NCBI GenBank assembly: GCA_020341835.1
Contig: CP070838.1
Location: 685,704-727,264 of the forward strand
From: Thiotrichales bacterium
GTDB lineage: Bacteria; Pseudomonadota; Gammaproteobacteria; SZUA-229
Direction of reading: 5' to 3'
DNA: 41,561 nt
Positions 16,626 to 23,491 of this stretch are shown piece by piece. Position 1 is the stretch's first letter; each line of letters begins with the position of its first letter. The translations under genes were made by a program, and so were the position numbers. The notes below the pieces were generated by a model. That model was not told where the DNA came from. It did not search any database and saw only the letters and a program-made list of their open reading frames with translations.

Positions 16626-17429
16626 ATGACAGATACGAAAACACCAGTCGACAACAACCACAATCCGGGGGAACAGGCACAGCCATCCGATGCCCGAATC
16701 ATTCTTGGCCCGCTCGTCAAATACGCTGCGATGGGATTTGTACTTGTCGGCATTATCGTGACAACCGCGGTGATGCTGGACCGCCAGTTCAACACTATCG
16801 ATCAGGAAGTTGCGGCACTGCAGGCTGAACTGGACAAAGCCGGCAGGAAATACCAGGACGAAATCGAACCAGGTAATACCGACGTTGCAGCAGAAAACGA
16901 CACCGCCGCTGCTATCCTCGACGAAGCAGAGCCGGTTCTCACTTCAGAAACCGTGACCTTGACCGAACAGGGTGAAACGACCGATTCAGACACCATCGCT
17001 GTGATCGAAACCGACGATACCGCACTCGAGGAAAATCTCGCTGACACCCCTCGGGATCCGGTGGTCTCGGAAACCAGCACACAGTTGATTGAACAGCAGC
17101 CGGCTACCGAAACCATCGCTGCCGATACAACCGCAAGCGTAATCCCGGACACCGACAGGCAATACTACAGCCATGGCTTCTACGGTGAACCCATGGACGC
17201 GATCATTGCAAAACGTAACGCCTATCTGCAGGAAATGGACCGCATATATCTGGAAGAATACAGGGCCAGCAGGCAGAAGCAACTGCAACTGATGCGCGAA
17301 CGCCTTGCACGACACCAGCAAAGAATCACGGAAATGGAACAGCGCTATCAGGAGATGTACGATTTACGTGCTGCAGATATGAAAGACCGGCAGGAAATCC
17401 GCGAACACTATCGCGCTGACCAGATCTAG
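16626..17429 (+). CDS. Single-pass membrane protein with charged helical C-terminus (cluster gene 3), function unknown
   Basis: A 267-residue protein without a cleavable signal. A short polar N-terminus is followed by one membrane helix (about 27-50, containing YAAMGFVLVGIIVTT), a short coiled-coil-like segment, a long acidic Thr/Glu/Asp-rich linker (about 80-170), and a C-terminal Arg/Gln/Glu-rich helix (about 190-267; EEYRASRQKQLQLMRERLA). The expected topology is N-in with the long part in the periplasm. Cluster gene 6 has the same plan and a similar RxxYL...EYRA start of the tail, so the two look like distant paralogues. The shared promoter and UTR suggest a role with the globule-like proteins, perhaps as anchor; this is inference. 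Confidence 0.8.
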   Translation: MTDTKTPVDNNHNPGEQAQPSDARIILGPLVKYAAMGFVLVGIIVTTAVMLDRQFNTIDQEVAALQAELDKAGRKYQDEIEPGNTDVAAENDTAAAILDEAEPVLTSETVTLTEQGETTDSDTIAVIETDDTALEENLADTPRDPVVSETSTQLIEQQPATETIAADTTASVIPDTDRQYYSHGFYGEPMDAIIAKRNAYLQEMDRIYLEEYRASRQKQLQLMRERLARHQQRITEMEQRYQEMYDLRAADMKDRQEIREHYRADQI

Positions 17430-17457
17430 CCTTACGACCAATGACAAAGATTCAGCC

Positions 17458-17494
17458 AAGCCGGTTGCGCCGTAACGGTGTAACCGGCTTTTTT
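17458..17494 (+). terminator. Rho-independent terminator of cluster gene 3
   Basis: A 9-bp outer stem AAGCCGGTT/AACCGGCTT with a small inner pairing (CCG/CGG) and a following T run, 28 bases after the stop. Confidence 0.88.
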
Positions 17495-17511
17495 CATTTG
17501 GCCGCGCTTAC

Positions 17512-17540
17512 TTGACACACCCAGATATCTCACATAACGT
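17512..17540 (+). promoter_or_regulatory. Possible promoter of cluster gene 4
   Basis: A perfect -35 TTGACA is followed after 17 bases by TAACGT, a poor -10. The ATATTAG operator and the UTR hairpin with GCGCATGA are absent, so this gene is not controlled in the same way as genes 1, 2, 3 and 7. Confidence 0.35.
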
Positions 17541-17605
17541 CATGATAATTACGACAGATTTCGACCAGACACGGGACGAACGGCCATATTAACGAGGTCA
17601 TTATT

Positions 17606-18283
17606 ATGAAACTACTCAAGGCAACATTCGCTTCAGCGCTGGTCCTGTTGTCGTCATCTGCGATCGCATGGGACATGCCCTGGGACAATGACCGCCATGA
17701 CCGATGGCGCGGTGATAACCGGTGGGACAACAGTTTCGACATCTTTGATGACATCTGGGGCGACCTGTTCGGCGATATGGGCGGTGATTTTGATTTTCAG
17801 GTAACCATCCGTGCCAACGCGGATGGCTGGGGTCGCGGCAGAGGCCGGGGCCGGGGCGATCACTACTGGCGCGGTGACAATCGTTATTACGGCGGTCATC
17901 GCTATTACGGCGGCCGCTATGGACCCTATGGCCCTTACAGGTACCCCGGGTATTACGGTGCGCCGCCACGCGTTCCACCCTACGGTCTCGCACCGCAAAG
18001 GCCGGTGACACCGGTAGCGCCCGCGAGAGGTCCGGTCGATGCGAATAGACCAGCGTCTACGGTTAAGGCACCACCCAGGCCGCCATCATACCGGGGACCA
18101 TCGATGCGTGTACCTTCAAGTCGGCCCGCCGTATCCGCTGCGCCGCGGCCACCTCGTGCGCCCGCTGCACCGAAGCCACCGGCGAATCCCCGTCCGGCAG
18201 CCCGAGCGCCGGAAACGGAGCCGTCCTGGGCTGCTCAGCAACCGACCTGGGCGACGAATCCACCGCCCAAAACGACTCCTTAA
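17606..18283 (+). CDS. Sulfur globule protein-like secreted protein with long Pro-rich tail (cluster gene 4)
   Basis: A 225-residue secreted protein. Signal peptide 1-21 ends AIA before WDMPWDND. Residues 22-70 are Asp/Trp-rich (DIFDDIWGDLFGDMGGDFDF), then QVTIRANADGWGRGRGRGRG replaces the SMSGSGRG core, followed by a YYGGHRYYGGRYGPYGPY segment. The last 90 residues are Pro/Ala/Arg-rich with a WAAQQPTWATNPP end, far longer than the tails of the other paralogues. It is the most diverged globule-like member and may bridge the coat to another partner. The ribosome site is CGAGGT. The gene has its own terminator. Confidence 0.78.
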   Translation: MKLLKATFASALVLLSSSAIAWDMPWDNDRHDRWRGDNRWDNSFDIFDDIWGDLFGDMGGDFDFQVTIRANADGWGRGRGRGRGDHYWRGDNRYYGGHRYYGGRYGPYGPYRYPGYYGAPPRVPPYGLAPQRPVTPVAPARGPVDANRPASTVKAPPRPPSYRGPSMRVPSSRPAVSAAPRPPRAPAAPKPPANPRPAARAPETEPSWAAQQPTWATNPPPKTTP

Positions 18284-18312
18284 TTCTATACTATTCAATG
18301 AGTTGAACAGGG

Positions 18313-18337
18313 ACGCCGGCAACTGTCGGCGTTTTTT
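18313..18337 (+). terminator. Rho-independent terminator of cluster gene 4
   Basis: Stem ACGCCG/CGGCGT with an eight-base loop and five T residues after it, 30 bases after the stop. Confidence 0.85.
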
Positions 18338-18420
18338 GTAACTCACGCAGCCAGCTGTTTGGCCAGCTCAAAAAAAAATTGATCTTGATCAATAACTTAG
18401 CAGGTTGCGGTTGGACGCAT

Positions 18421-18549
18421 TTTGAAATTAAAATGATTTCTGTATACTCGATCATCCGTAATAGATGATTTTTATGTATTACACGCGCAATATTGCGGAA
18501 CACTAACGAGCAGGGAATCCCAGGTGATTGAGCACTCAGTCGCTGAGTG
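18421..18549 (+). promoter_or_regulatory. Putative promoter and long structured leader of cluster gene 5
   Basis: A TATACT (-10-like, 18443-18448) has only a weak -35 upstream. The region then has three palindromes: ATCATC/GATGAT (18451-18469), the self-complementary CGCAATATTGCG (about 18486-18497) and a perfect 7-bp hairpin CACTCAG-TCG-CTGAGTG (18533-18549). The coding region follows 64 bases later. The operator and GCGCATGA leader of genes 1, 2, 3 and 7 are not found. A leader of about 150 bases would be unusual for such a small protein. The promoter position is tentative. Confidence 0.45.
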
Positions 18550-18612
18550 ACGTCTTCGCTCTTCGAGTTCAGCAAGAATAGTGACCTTACAACCAACGAG
18601 GTAAGTATTAAT

Positions 18613-19041
18613 ATGAAAACATTGAAAGTAATTGCAGCAGCTGCAATTCTTGCAGCGTCTTCATCTGCCAATGCATGGTGGGGTGATGACGGTTACAGCC
18701 GTCACGATGGTCGTGGCTATGGCTATGGCCGTGGTTATGGCGACGGTTATGGCGATGGCTATGGCGACGCTGACGGCGATGTCGATGGCGATTTCGATTT
18801 CAGCATGAGCGGTAGTGGCCGTGGTTCAGGCCGTGGTCGCGGTCGTGGCTACAACCGCTATCGTGGTGACTACTATGGTCGTGGCGACTACTATGGTGAC
18901 TACTATGGCGACTGGCGCGATGGTGGCTACTACGGCCGTGGACCGTATGGCTACAGAGGCTGGGGGGGCTATCCTCCTCCACCGCCACCTGCAGCTCCGG
19001 CAGCACCTGCACAACAGGCACCTGCTACCCCTGCGAAGTAA
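18613..19041 (+). CDS. Sulfur globule protein-like, Gly/Tyr-rich secreted protein (cluster gene 5)
   Basis: A 142-residue near-copy of gene 1: from the signal peptide (ending ANA before WWGDDGYSRHDGRG) to about residue 103 roughly nine in ten residues agree. Mature features are [38 protein letters not shown] and YRGDYYGRGDYYGDYYGDW; only the C-terminus differs (GYPPPPPPAAPAAPAQQ). The start is set by CGAGGT and by alignment with the paralogues; a longer frame would add 22 residues lying inside the leader. Gene 5 and gene 1 are a recent duplication with exchanged promoter regions. The terminator follows; gene 6 begins 87 bases after the stop. Confidence 0.85.
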   Translation: MKTLKVIAAAAILAASSSANAWWGDDGYSRHDGRGYGYGRGYGDGYGDGYGDADGDVDGDFDFSMSGSGRGSGRGRGRGYNRYRGDYYGRGDYYGDYYGDWRDGGYYGRGPYGYRGWGGYPPPPPPAAPAAPAQQAPATPAK

Positions 19042-19067
19042 TCGACTCTTAAAAGAGTTAGAATAGG

Positions 19068-19097
19068 AAGGCTGGTCACTTGTGACCAGCCTTTTTT
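19068..19097 (+). terminator. Rho-independent terminator of cluster gene 5
   Basis: A 12-bp perfect stem AAGGCTGGTCAC/GTGACCAGCCTT with the inner pairs opening around TT, then four T residues. Gene 6 starts 32 bases later and has no promoter of its own that I can see, so partial read-through is likely. Confidence 0.9.
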
Positions 19098-19128
19098 ATT
19101 GTTAAATACTCATACACAGGTTGATCGC

Positions 19129-19890
19129 ATGAGTGCACAGGACTCAATCCAGTCTTCTAACGATACCAGTACAGAAAACACCGCGTTACCCCCGGCAACC
19201 GCCGACACCGTACCGACCGGAAAAGCTGACAGACCGGTCAAGCTTGTCCATAGCCTGTTCGTTCCGCTGGTCACGCTGATTGTCTTCGCCATAGTTATCG
19301 TTGCGAGCTATCGCGGTAACGAATCCAGCAGGCTGATTACCACCGCCGATCACGGGGAAATACCGGCGCACCCGGCCAGTCCTGTTCACCCAACGGCAGC
19401 CGTTAGCACTGATAAATCCATTGATCCGCCCGAAGCGAACACGGTGAGCATGCCGGCAACGGCTTTCAGCGAAGCACCAGTTTCACTGGACCAGCCCACT
19501 GAGCCAGAATCTGTTCCGGTCACTGAACCACCAGTTAGCGTCGAGGTCGTTTCTACAACAACAGCACAACCACCGCTTGTTACCTCACGCCCGTTAGCGG
19601 ATGAACCGCAGCCGTTAGCACAACAGGCGCGCCAGCAGACCGTCCCGATATCTTCGACGGCTGACCAGGCTTTGACTGGATATGATGGCCGGCTGGAATC
19701 GTGGCGCCGGTCGTACCTGCTGGCGCAACAGGCCCGCAGAATACATCGGCTCAAAATGCATGAATACAGGGCCGTGGTGGAAAAGCGGATCGAACAGGAC
19801 CGCAGGGATATGCACCGACGCCGACAGCAGAATAAACGGCTGGAACGGTTCGAGCAAAATCCGAAAGACCGACCCTACGATCCCATCTAG
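19129..19890 (+). CDS. Single-pass membrane protein with Pro-rich linker and basic helical C-terminus (cluster gene 6), function unknown
   Basis: A 253-residue protein with a polar N-terminus, one membrane helix (about 39-60, FVPLVTLIVFAIVIVAS), a long Pro/Thr/Glu-rich linker (about 75-165) and a strongly basic helix at the end (about 187-245; RRIHRLKMHEYRAVVEKR). The plan equals that of cluster gene 3, and the tails share RxxYL and EYRA, so the two are probably paralogues. The periplasmic position of the basic tail would let it contact the acidic mature globule-like proteins; this is inference. The ATG giving MSAQDSIQ is preferred to a TTG ten codons upstream because of the AGG at eight-base spacing. 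Transcription probably depends on read-through from gene 5. Confidence 0.75.
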   Translation: MSAQDSIQSSNDTSTENTALPPATADTVPTGKADRPVKLVHSLFVPLVTLIVFAIVIVASYRGNESSRLITTADHGEIPAHPASPVHPTAAVSTDKSIDPPEANTVSMPATAFSEAPVSLDQPTEPESVPVTEPPVSVEVVSTTTAQPPLVTSRPLADEPQPLAQQARQQTVPISSTADQALTGYDGRLESWRRSYLLAQQARRIHRLKMHEYRAVVEKRIEQDRRDMHRRRQQNKRLERFEQNPKDRPYDPI

Positions 19891-19914
19891 AAAACAGATT
19901 GATTCAAATCAACG

Positions 19915-19939
19915 AAAGGCGCACTAAAGCGCCTTTTTT
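19915..19939 (+). terminator. Rho-independent terminator of cluster gene 6
   Basis: Stem AAAGGCGC/GCGCCTTT around a six-base loop followed by more T residues, 24 bases after the stop. Confidence 0.88.
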
Positions 19940-19974
19940 GTTGCCACCAATCAAGAAGAGAGTCATTATCATTA

Positions 19975-20003
19975 TTGACAATATTAGAATATACTTATAT
20001 TAT
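19975..20003 (+). promoter_or_regulatory. Promoter with 7-6-7 operator for cluster gene 7
   Basis: A perfect -35 TTGACA is followed directly by ATATTAG-N6-CTTATAT (19981-20000, one mismatch). The likely -10 is TATTAT at 19998-20003 with 17-base spacing; TATACT at 20001 would be too far. Confidence 0.7.
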
Positions 20004-20013
20004 ACTTGGGTAT

Positions 20014-20039
20014 GATCCACAATGGATCCAGAGCGCATG
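20014..20039 (+). promoter_or_regulatory. 5' UTR hairpin plus GCGCATGA motif, gene 7
   Basis: Stem GATCCA/TGGATC with loop CAA, then four bases and GCGCATGA. The third stem position and others differ from genes 1-3 but pairing is kept. A TGAGGT ribosome site stands before the ATG. Confidence 0.65.
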
Positions 20040-20071
20040 AATTTTAACTGCTAAAAATTTGAGGTCTAAAC

Positions 20072-20977
20072 ATGAAAACATTCAAGGTAATTGCTGCATC
20101 TGTAGTACTTGCTGCATCTTCTGCCGCATCAGCCGACTGGTATGGTGGAGGTTATGCTCCGTACGGTTACGCTCCCTATGCAGCGCCTGCCCTGACAGAA
20201 GATCAGGTCAAGCAAATGCAGGAGAACGCCAAAGCACAGCGTGAAGCCTTCGAAAAAGCACAGAAGGAAGCCTTTGAACGCCATCAGGAAGCCATGAAGA
20301 ACTGGCAGGCCCAGGCTCCACAAGCCCCTGTATTCCAGGCACCAGCCTTCCCGGCTCCTGCTGAATTCGAAGAACCGGCATGGGTCAAGGAAATCGAAGC
20401 ACAGCACCAGGCTCGCATGAACGAAATGCCGGCTTTCCCTGAAATGCCCGCTTTCGAAGAACCGACTTTCGAAGAGCCGGCATGGGTCAAGGAAATCGAA
20501 GCACAGCATCAGGCTCGCATGAACGAGATGCCGGCTTTCCCTGAAATGCCTGCTTTCGAAGAACCAACTTTCGAAGATCCGGCATGGGTCAAGGAAATCG
20601 AAGCACAGCACCAGGCTCGCATGAACGAGATGCCGGCTTTCCCTGAAATGCCCGCTTTCGAAGAACCGACTTTCGAAGATCCGGCATGGGTCAAGGAACT
20701 CGATGCACAACGTGAAGCTCGCATGAACGAAATGCCGGCTTTCGGTGAAATGCCTGAATTTGACGCACCGGCTTTCGATATGCCGGACTTCAAGGAAATG
20801 GAAGAACGTCGTGCTCAGTGGATCAAGGAATCCGACGAGCGTCGTGCCGCCAGAGACAAGGCTTTCCAGGAACGTCGTGCTGCTTCAAAGAAGCGTCATG
20901 AAGAGTTCATGAAAAAATTCAACAGGACTAGCACCGAAGAAGCTGTAGAAGAAGCACCTGCTGAACAGAAAAGCTAG
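20072..20977 (+). CDS. Secreted protein of 34-residue repeats (cluster gene 7), putative globule-associated
   Basis: A 301-residue secreted protein. Signal peptide 1-21 ends ASA before DWYGGGYAPYGYAPY, a short Gly/Tyr stretch like those of the globule-like proteins. A charged helical segment follows (about 40-75), then three almost identical 34-residue repeats (about 100-201), each with EPAWVKEIEAQHQARMNEMP and PAFPEMPAFEEPTF, a fourth diverged copy, and a charged C-terminal helix (RRAQWIKESDERRAARDKAF). Promoter, operator, UTR hairpin and signal peptide tie it to genes 1-3. I do not recognise the repeat family. A scaffold or coat protein is the simplest guess. Confidence 0.8.
   Translation: MKTFKVIAASVVLAASSAASADWYGGGYAPYGYAPYAAPALTEDQVKQMQENAKAQREAFEKAQKEAFERHQEAMKNWQAQAPQAPVFQAPAFPAPAEFEEPAWVKEIEAQHQARMNEMPAFPEMPAFEEPTFEEPAWVKEIEAQHQARMNEMPAFPEMPAFEEPTFEDPAWVKEIEAQHQARMNEMPAFPEMPAFEEPTFEDPAWVKELDAQREARMNEMPAFGEMPEFDAPAFDMPDFKEMEERRAQWIKESDERRAARDKAFQERRAASKKRHEEFMKKFNRTSTEEAVEEAPAEQKS
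20369..20776 (+). repeat. 102-bp in-frame tandem repeats inside cluster gene 7
   Basis: Copies begin at 20369, 20471, 20573 and 20675. The first three differ by only a few silent or conservative changes (GAAGAACCG, GAAGAGCCG, GAAGATCCG at their starts); the fourth is diverged after GTCAAGGAA. Near-identity at DNA level indicates recent expansion, so repeat number probably varies between strains. Confidence 0.92.
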
Positions 20978-20998
20978 GGTTTAGCTCACTTCTTCAAT

Positions 20999-21038
20999 AA
21001 AGGCTCCTGTACACACCCGGTTCAGGGGCCTTTTTTTT
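20999..21038 (+). terminator. Rho-independent terminator of cluster gene 7
   Basis: Stem GGCTCCTG/CAGGGGCC (one G-T pair) extended by AAA/TTT, a 13-base loop and an eight-T run, 22 bases after the stop. Confidence 0.88.
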
Positions 21039-21424
21039 GAATCACGCATGATTGTTTATCGGAGTATCTGACCATAACAAGTTGCGGACAGATTAAGCGG
21101 CAATCATGCGCTGCTAGGGCGCGGTAGCCCCGGTTACCGCGCCCGTTTTACCCGATACGGCTGTGTTCAATCCCTTCATTGCCGACAAGCCCGTTTCCCG
21201 ACAAACCTGATTTTTATGATTCCTCTCGCAGAGGCGCAGAGCACGCAGAGGTTATCAATTATTTTCTTTTTTATGATGAATGCGCGCAGGAGCGGCTTTA
21301 GCCGCGAACAATCTTTCAGAACAGAACGAATTCGCGGCTAAAGCCGCTCCTACAGATAGACCGTAACTCCTCTGCGCGCGCTGCGCTTTATCCCGGCGAC
21401 AGCCGACCGCTGGCTCCGGGCGAG
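21039..21424. other. Intergenic repeat region between the globule cluster and yggS
   Basis: No gene seen. At 21117-21144 is a perfect 10-bp stem GGGCGCGGTA/TACCGCGCCC followed by GTTTTA, possibly a second terminator or a REP-like palindrome. At about 21220-21251 is a GCAGAGGCGCAGAGCACGC-type run, similar to the GCAAAGGCGCAAAGAACGC run near 28988-29013. The inverted REP pair is at 21288-21351. Confidence 0.5.
21288..21351. repeat. Inverted pair of REP-type palindromes
   Basis: Two 21-base units containing GGAGCGGCTTTAGCCGCGA face each other in perfect inverted orientation with 22 bases between them; each unit is itself a palindrome (GCGGCT/AGCCGC). This motif type is widespread as REP sequence in Pseudomonas and relatives. 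A second pair lies at 29032-29193. Confidence 0.85.
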
Positions 21425-22135
21425 TTACCTGGCTTGTCTTGCCCCGAAAATTGCGGTTCCGACCCTGACCATGGTCGATCCCTCTTCAATCGCAATCGGA
21501 TAGTCATGACTCATACCCATTGAAAGCTGATCGAACTCCGCCTGGCCGAACTCGTTCTGGCACTGATGGAGCATCCGTCTTAATTCGGCAAAAGCAGCAC
21601 GTGTCTGGTCATCATCGCCCTGTACCCCGATCGTCATCAGGCCTCGCCAGTTGATATGGGGCAATTCCAGTTGCAACAGCTCGTCCATAAAAAACAGAAC
21701 TTCAGATTTGTTCAATCCCGATTTCGATTCTTCGGCCGATACGTTCACCTGAACCAGGCAGTTGATACTCCCCGCTTCTCCCGCATTCACCATTGCATTG
21801 GAAAGTTTCTGCGCCAGTTTCAGGCTATCAACCGAATGAACCCAGTGGAAGTTGCCCGGAATTTGCCTGGCTTTTTTCGATTGCAGGTGGCCAATAAAAT
21901 GCCATCTCGGGTCGTACTGTCTCAGCTCCGGTATCTTGCTGAGCGCATCCTGCATCGTGTTTTCTCCGAAATCCAGCTGTCCGGCATCGATTGCGCTTTT
22001 CACTTCATCGAGGCTCCGCGTCTTCGACACAGCGATTAGTTGAATTTCTTCTGGCGCGCGCCCGGCCTGAACAGCCGCTTCGGATATCTGTTGTTTTACC
22101 GCGACAAGGTTATCCCTGATACTGCTGCTCGGCAT
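21425..22135 (-). CDS. yggS: YggS family pyridoxal-phosphate homeostasis protein
   Basis: A 236-residue PLP-binding TIM-barrel protein without known catalysis, which keeps PLP and amino-acid pools in balance. The PLP lysine lies in LIAVSKTRSLDEV; FGENTMQDAL, WHFIGHLQSKKAR, VNVSAEESKSGL, MTIG and SMGMSHDYPIAIEEGSTMVRVG are family motifs. It starts 15 bases after alaA, so the two PLP-linked genes are probably one transcript. Confidence 0.96.
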   Translation of the reverse strand: MPSSSIRDNLVAVKQQISEAAVQAGRAPEEIQLIAVSKTRSLDEVKSAIDAGQLDFGENTMQDALSKIPELRQYDPRWHFIGHLQSKKARQIPGNFHWVHSVDSLKLAQKLSNAMVNAGEAGSINCLVQVNVSAEESKSGLNKSEVLFFMDELLQLELPHINWRGLMTIGVQGDDDQTRAAFAELRRMLHQCQNEFGQAEFDQLSMGMSHDYPIAIEEGSTMVRVGTAIFGARQAR

Positions 22136-22150
22136 CGTTGCAGTAACCGG

Positions 22151-23365
22151 TCACTGTTCATATTCTGCGAAGAAATGCCGTATCCGTGATATTGCAAATT
22201 CGAGCTCGTCTTCGCGCGGCAGAAAGACAAGGCGGAAGTGGTCCGTATTCGGCCAGTTGAAAGCCGACCCCTGTACGACCAGTATCTTTTCCTGGATCAG
22301 CAGGTCCAGAACCAGTTTTTCGTCGTCCTTGATCTTGTACACCTTCGGGTCCATGCGCGGGAACAGGTACATAGCGCCTTTGGGCTTGACGCAGCTGATG
22401 CCGGGAATGTCGGTCAAAAGGTCATAGGCAAAATCCCGCTGCCGACACAAACGTCCGCCAGGCGCCACCAGATCATTGATACTCTGGTAGCCGCCCAGTG
22501 CGGTCTGGATCGCATGCTGCCCCGGCACATTGGAGCACAGACGCATCGAGGCCAGCAACTCGATACCTTCAATGTAATCTGATGCCTTGTGCTTGGCACC
22601 ACTGATGACCATCCAGCCCGACCTGAAACCGGCGACCCGGTAGGACTTGGAAAGACCGTTGAAAGTGATGAACAGAACGTCATCGGCCAGTGAAGCCGTG
22701 GACAGGTGTTCCGCGTCATCGTAGATGATCTTGTCGTAGATCTCGTCGGAAAAAATGATCAGCTTGTGCTGACGCGCCAGCTCGATTATCGATTCGAGGA
22801 TATCCTGCGGGTACAGCGAGCCGGTCGGATTGTTGGGATTGATGATGACGATGCCGCGCGTCCTGTCGGTAATCTTATTTTCCAGGTCGTCCAGATCCGG
22901 GTACCAGTCTGACTGTTCATCGCAAAGATAATGAACCGGTTTGCCACCCGACAGTGAAACCGAGGCTGTCCAGAGCGGATAATCCGGGGCCGGTATCAGT
23001 ATTTCATCGCCGTTGTTGAGCAGCGCCTGCATCGCCATCACGATCAGTTCGCTGACACCATTTCCAAGATAGATATCATCAATTTCAACGTTGGCGATAT
23101 TTTTTTTCTGGCAATACTGCATCACTGCCTTGCGGCCAGAGTACAGTCCACGCGAGTCGCTATAGCCCTGGGATTCAGGAACGTTATGGATCATGTCCTG
23201 TACGATCTCATCGGGCGCATCGAAACCGAACGGTGAAGGATTACCGATATTCAGCTTCATGATCTTGTGGCCTTCTTCCTCAAGACGGCGTGCTTCACTG
23301 AGCACCGGACCACGTATGTCATAACAGACATCATCAAGTTTATGTGATTTCTTAACTGTAATCAT
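22151..23365 (-). CDS. alaA: Alanine transaminase AlaA (class I aminotransferase)
   Basis: A 404-residue PLP-dependent aminotransferase of fold type I, of the E. coli AlaA kind (pyruvate plus glutamate to alanine). Motifs: KLNIGNPSPFGFDAP, YSDSRGLYSGRKAV, NPNNPTGSLYP, FSDEIYDKI, and the PLP lysine in FNGLSKSYRVAGFRSGW; the C-terminal FRLVFLPRED has the carboxylate-binding arginine. Length fits AlaA (405). It leads a two-gene unit with yggS. Confidence 0.95.
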   Translation of the reverse strand: MITVKKSHKLDDVCYDIRGPVLSEARRLEEEGHKIMKLNIGNPSPFGFDAPDEIVQDMIHNVPESQGYSDSRGLYSGRKAVMQYCQKKNIANVEIDDIYLGNGVSELIVMAMQALLNNGDEILIPAPDYPLWTASVSLSGGKPVHYLCDEQSDWYPDLDDLENKITDRTRGIVIINPNNPTGSLYPQDILESIIELARQHKLIIFSDEIYDKIIYDDAEHLSTASLADDVLFITFNGLSKSYRVAGFRSGWMVISGAKHKASDYIEGIELLASMRLCSNVPGQHAIQTALGGYQSINDLVAPGGRLCRQRDFAYDLLTDIPGISCVKPKGAMYLFPRMDPKVYKIKDDEKLVLDLLIQEKILVVQGSAFNWPNTDHFRLVFLPREDELEFAISRIRHFFAEYEQ

Positions 23366-23491
23366 GCTGTAAATTCAGCGCCTTAGTACGATATCGTCAG
23401 TTACTTTGGAGTATATATGTTTCTCTGCCCGAGTGCTTGCCCTGGCCCAAAAAAGGCGGCTGTCAGCCGGATGTAATTCTTCAGAACGAAA

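Noticed and set aside
20369..20776. CRISPR-like regular direct repeats
   Set aside because: The period is 102 bases, in frame, with no unique spacers; the whole unit is repeated and codes for a secreted protein.
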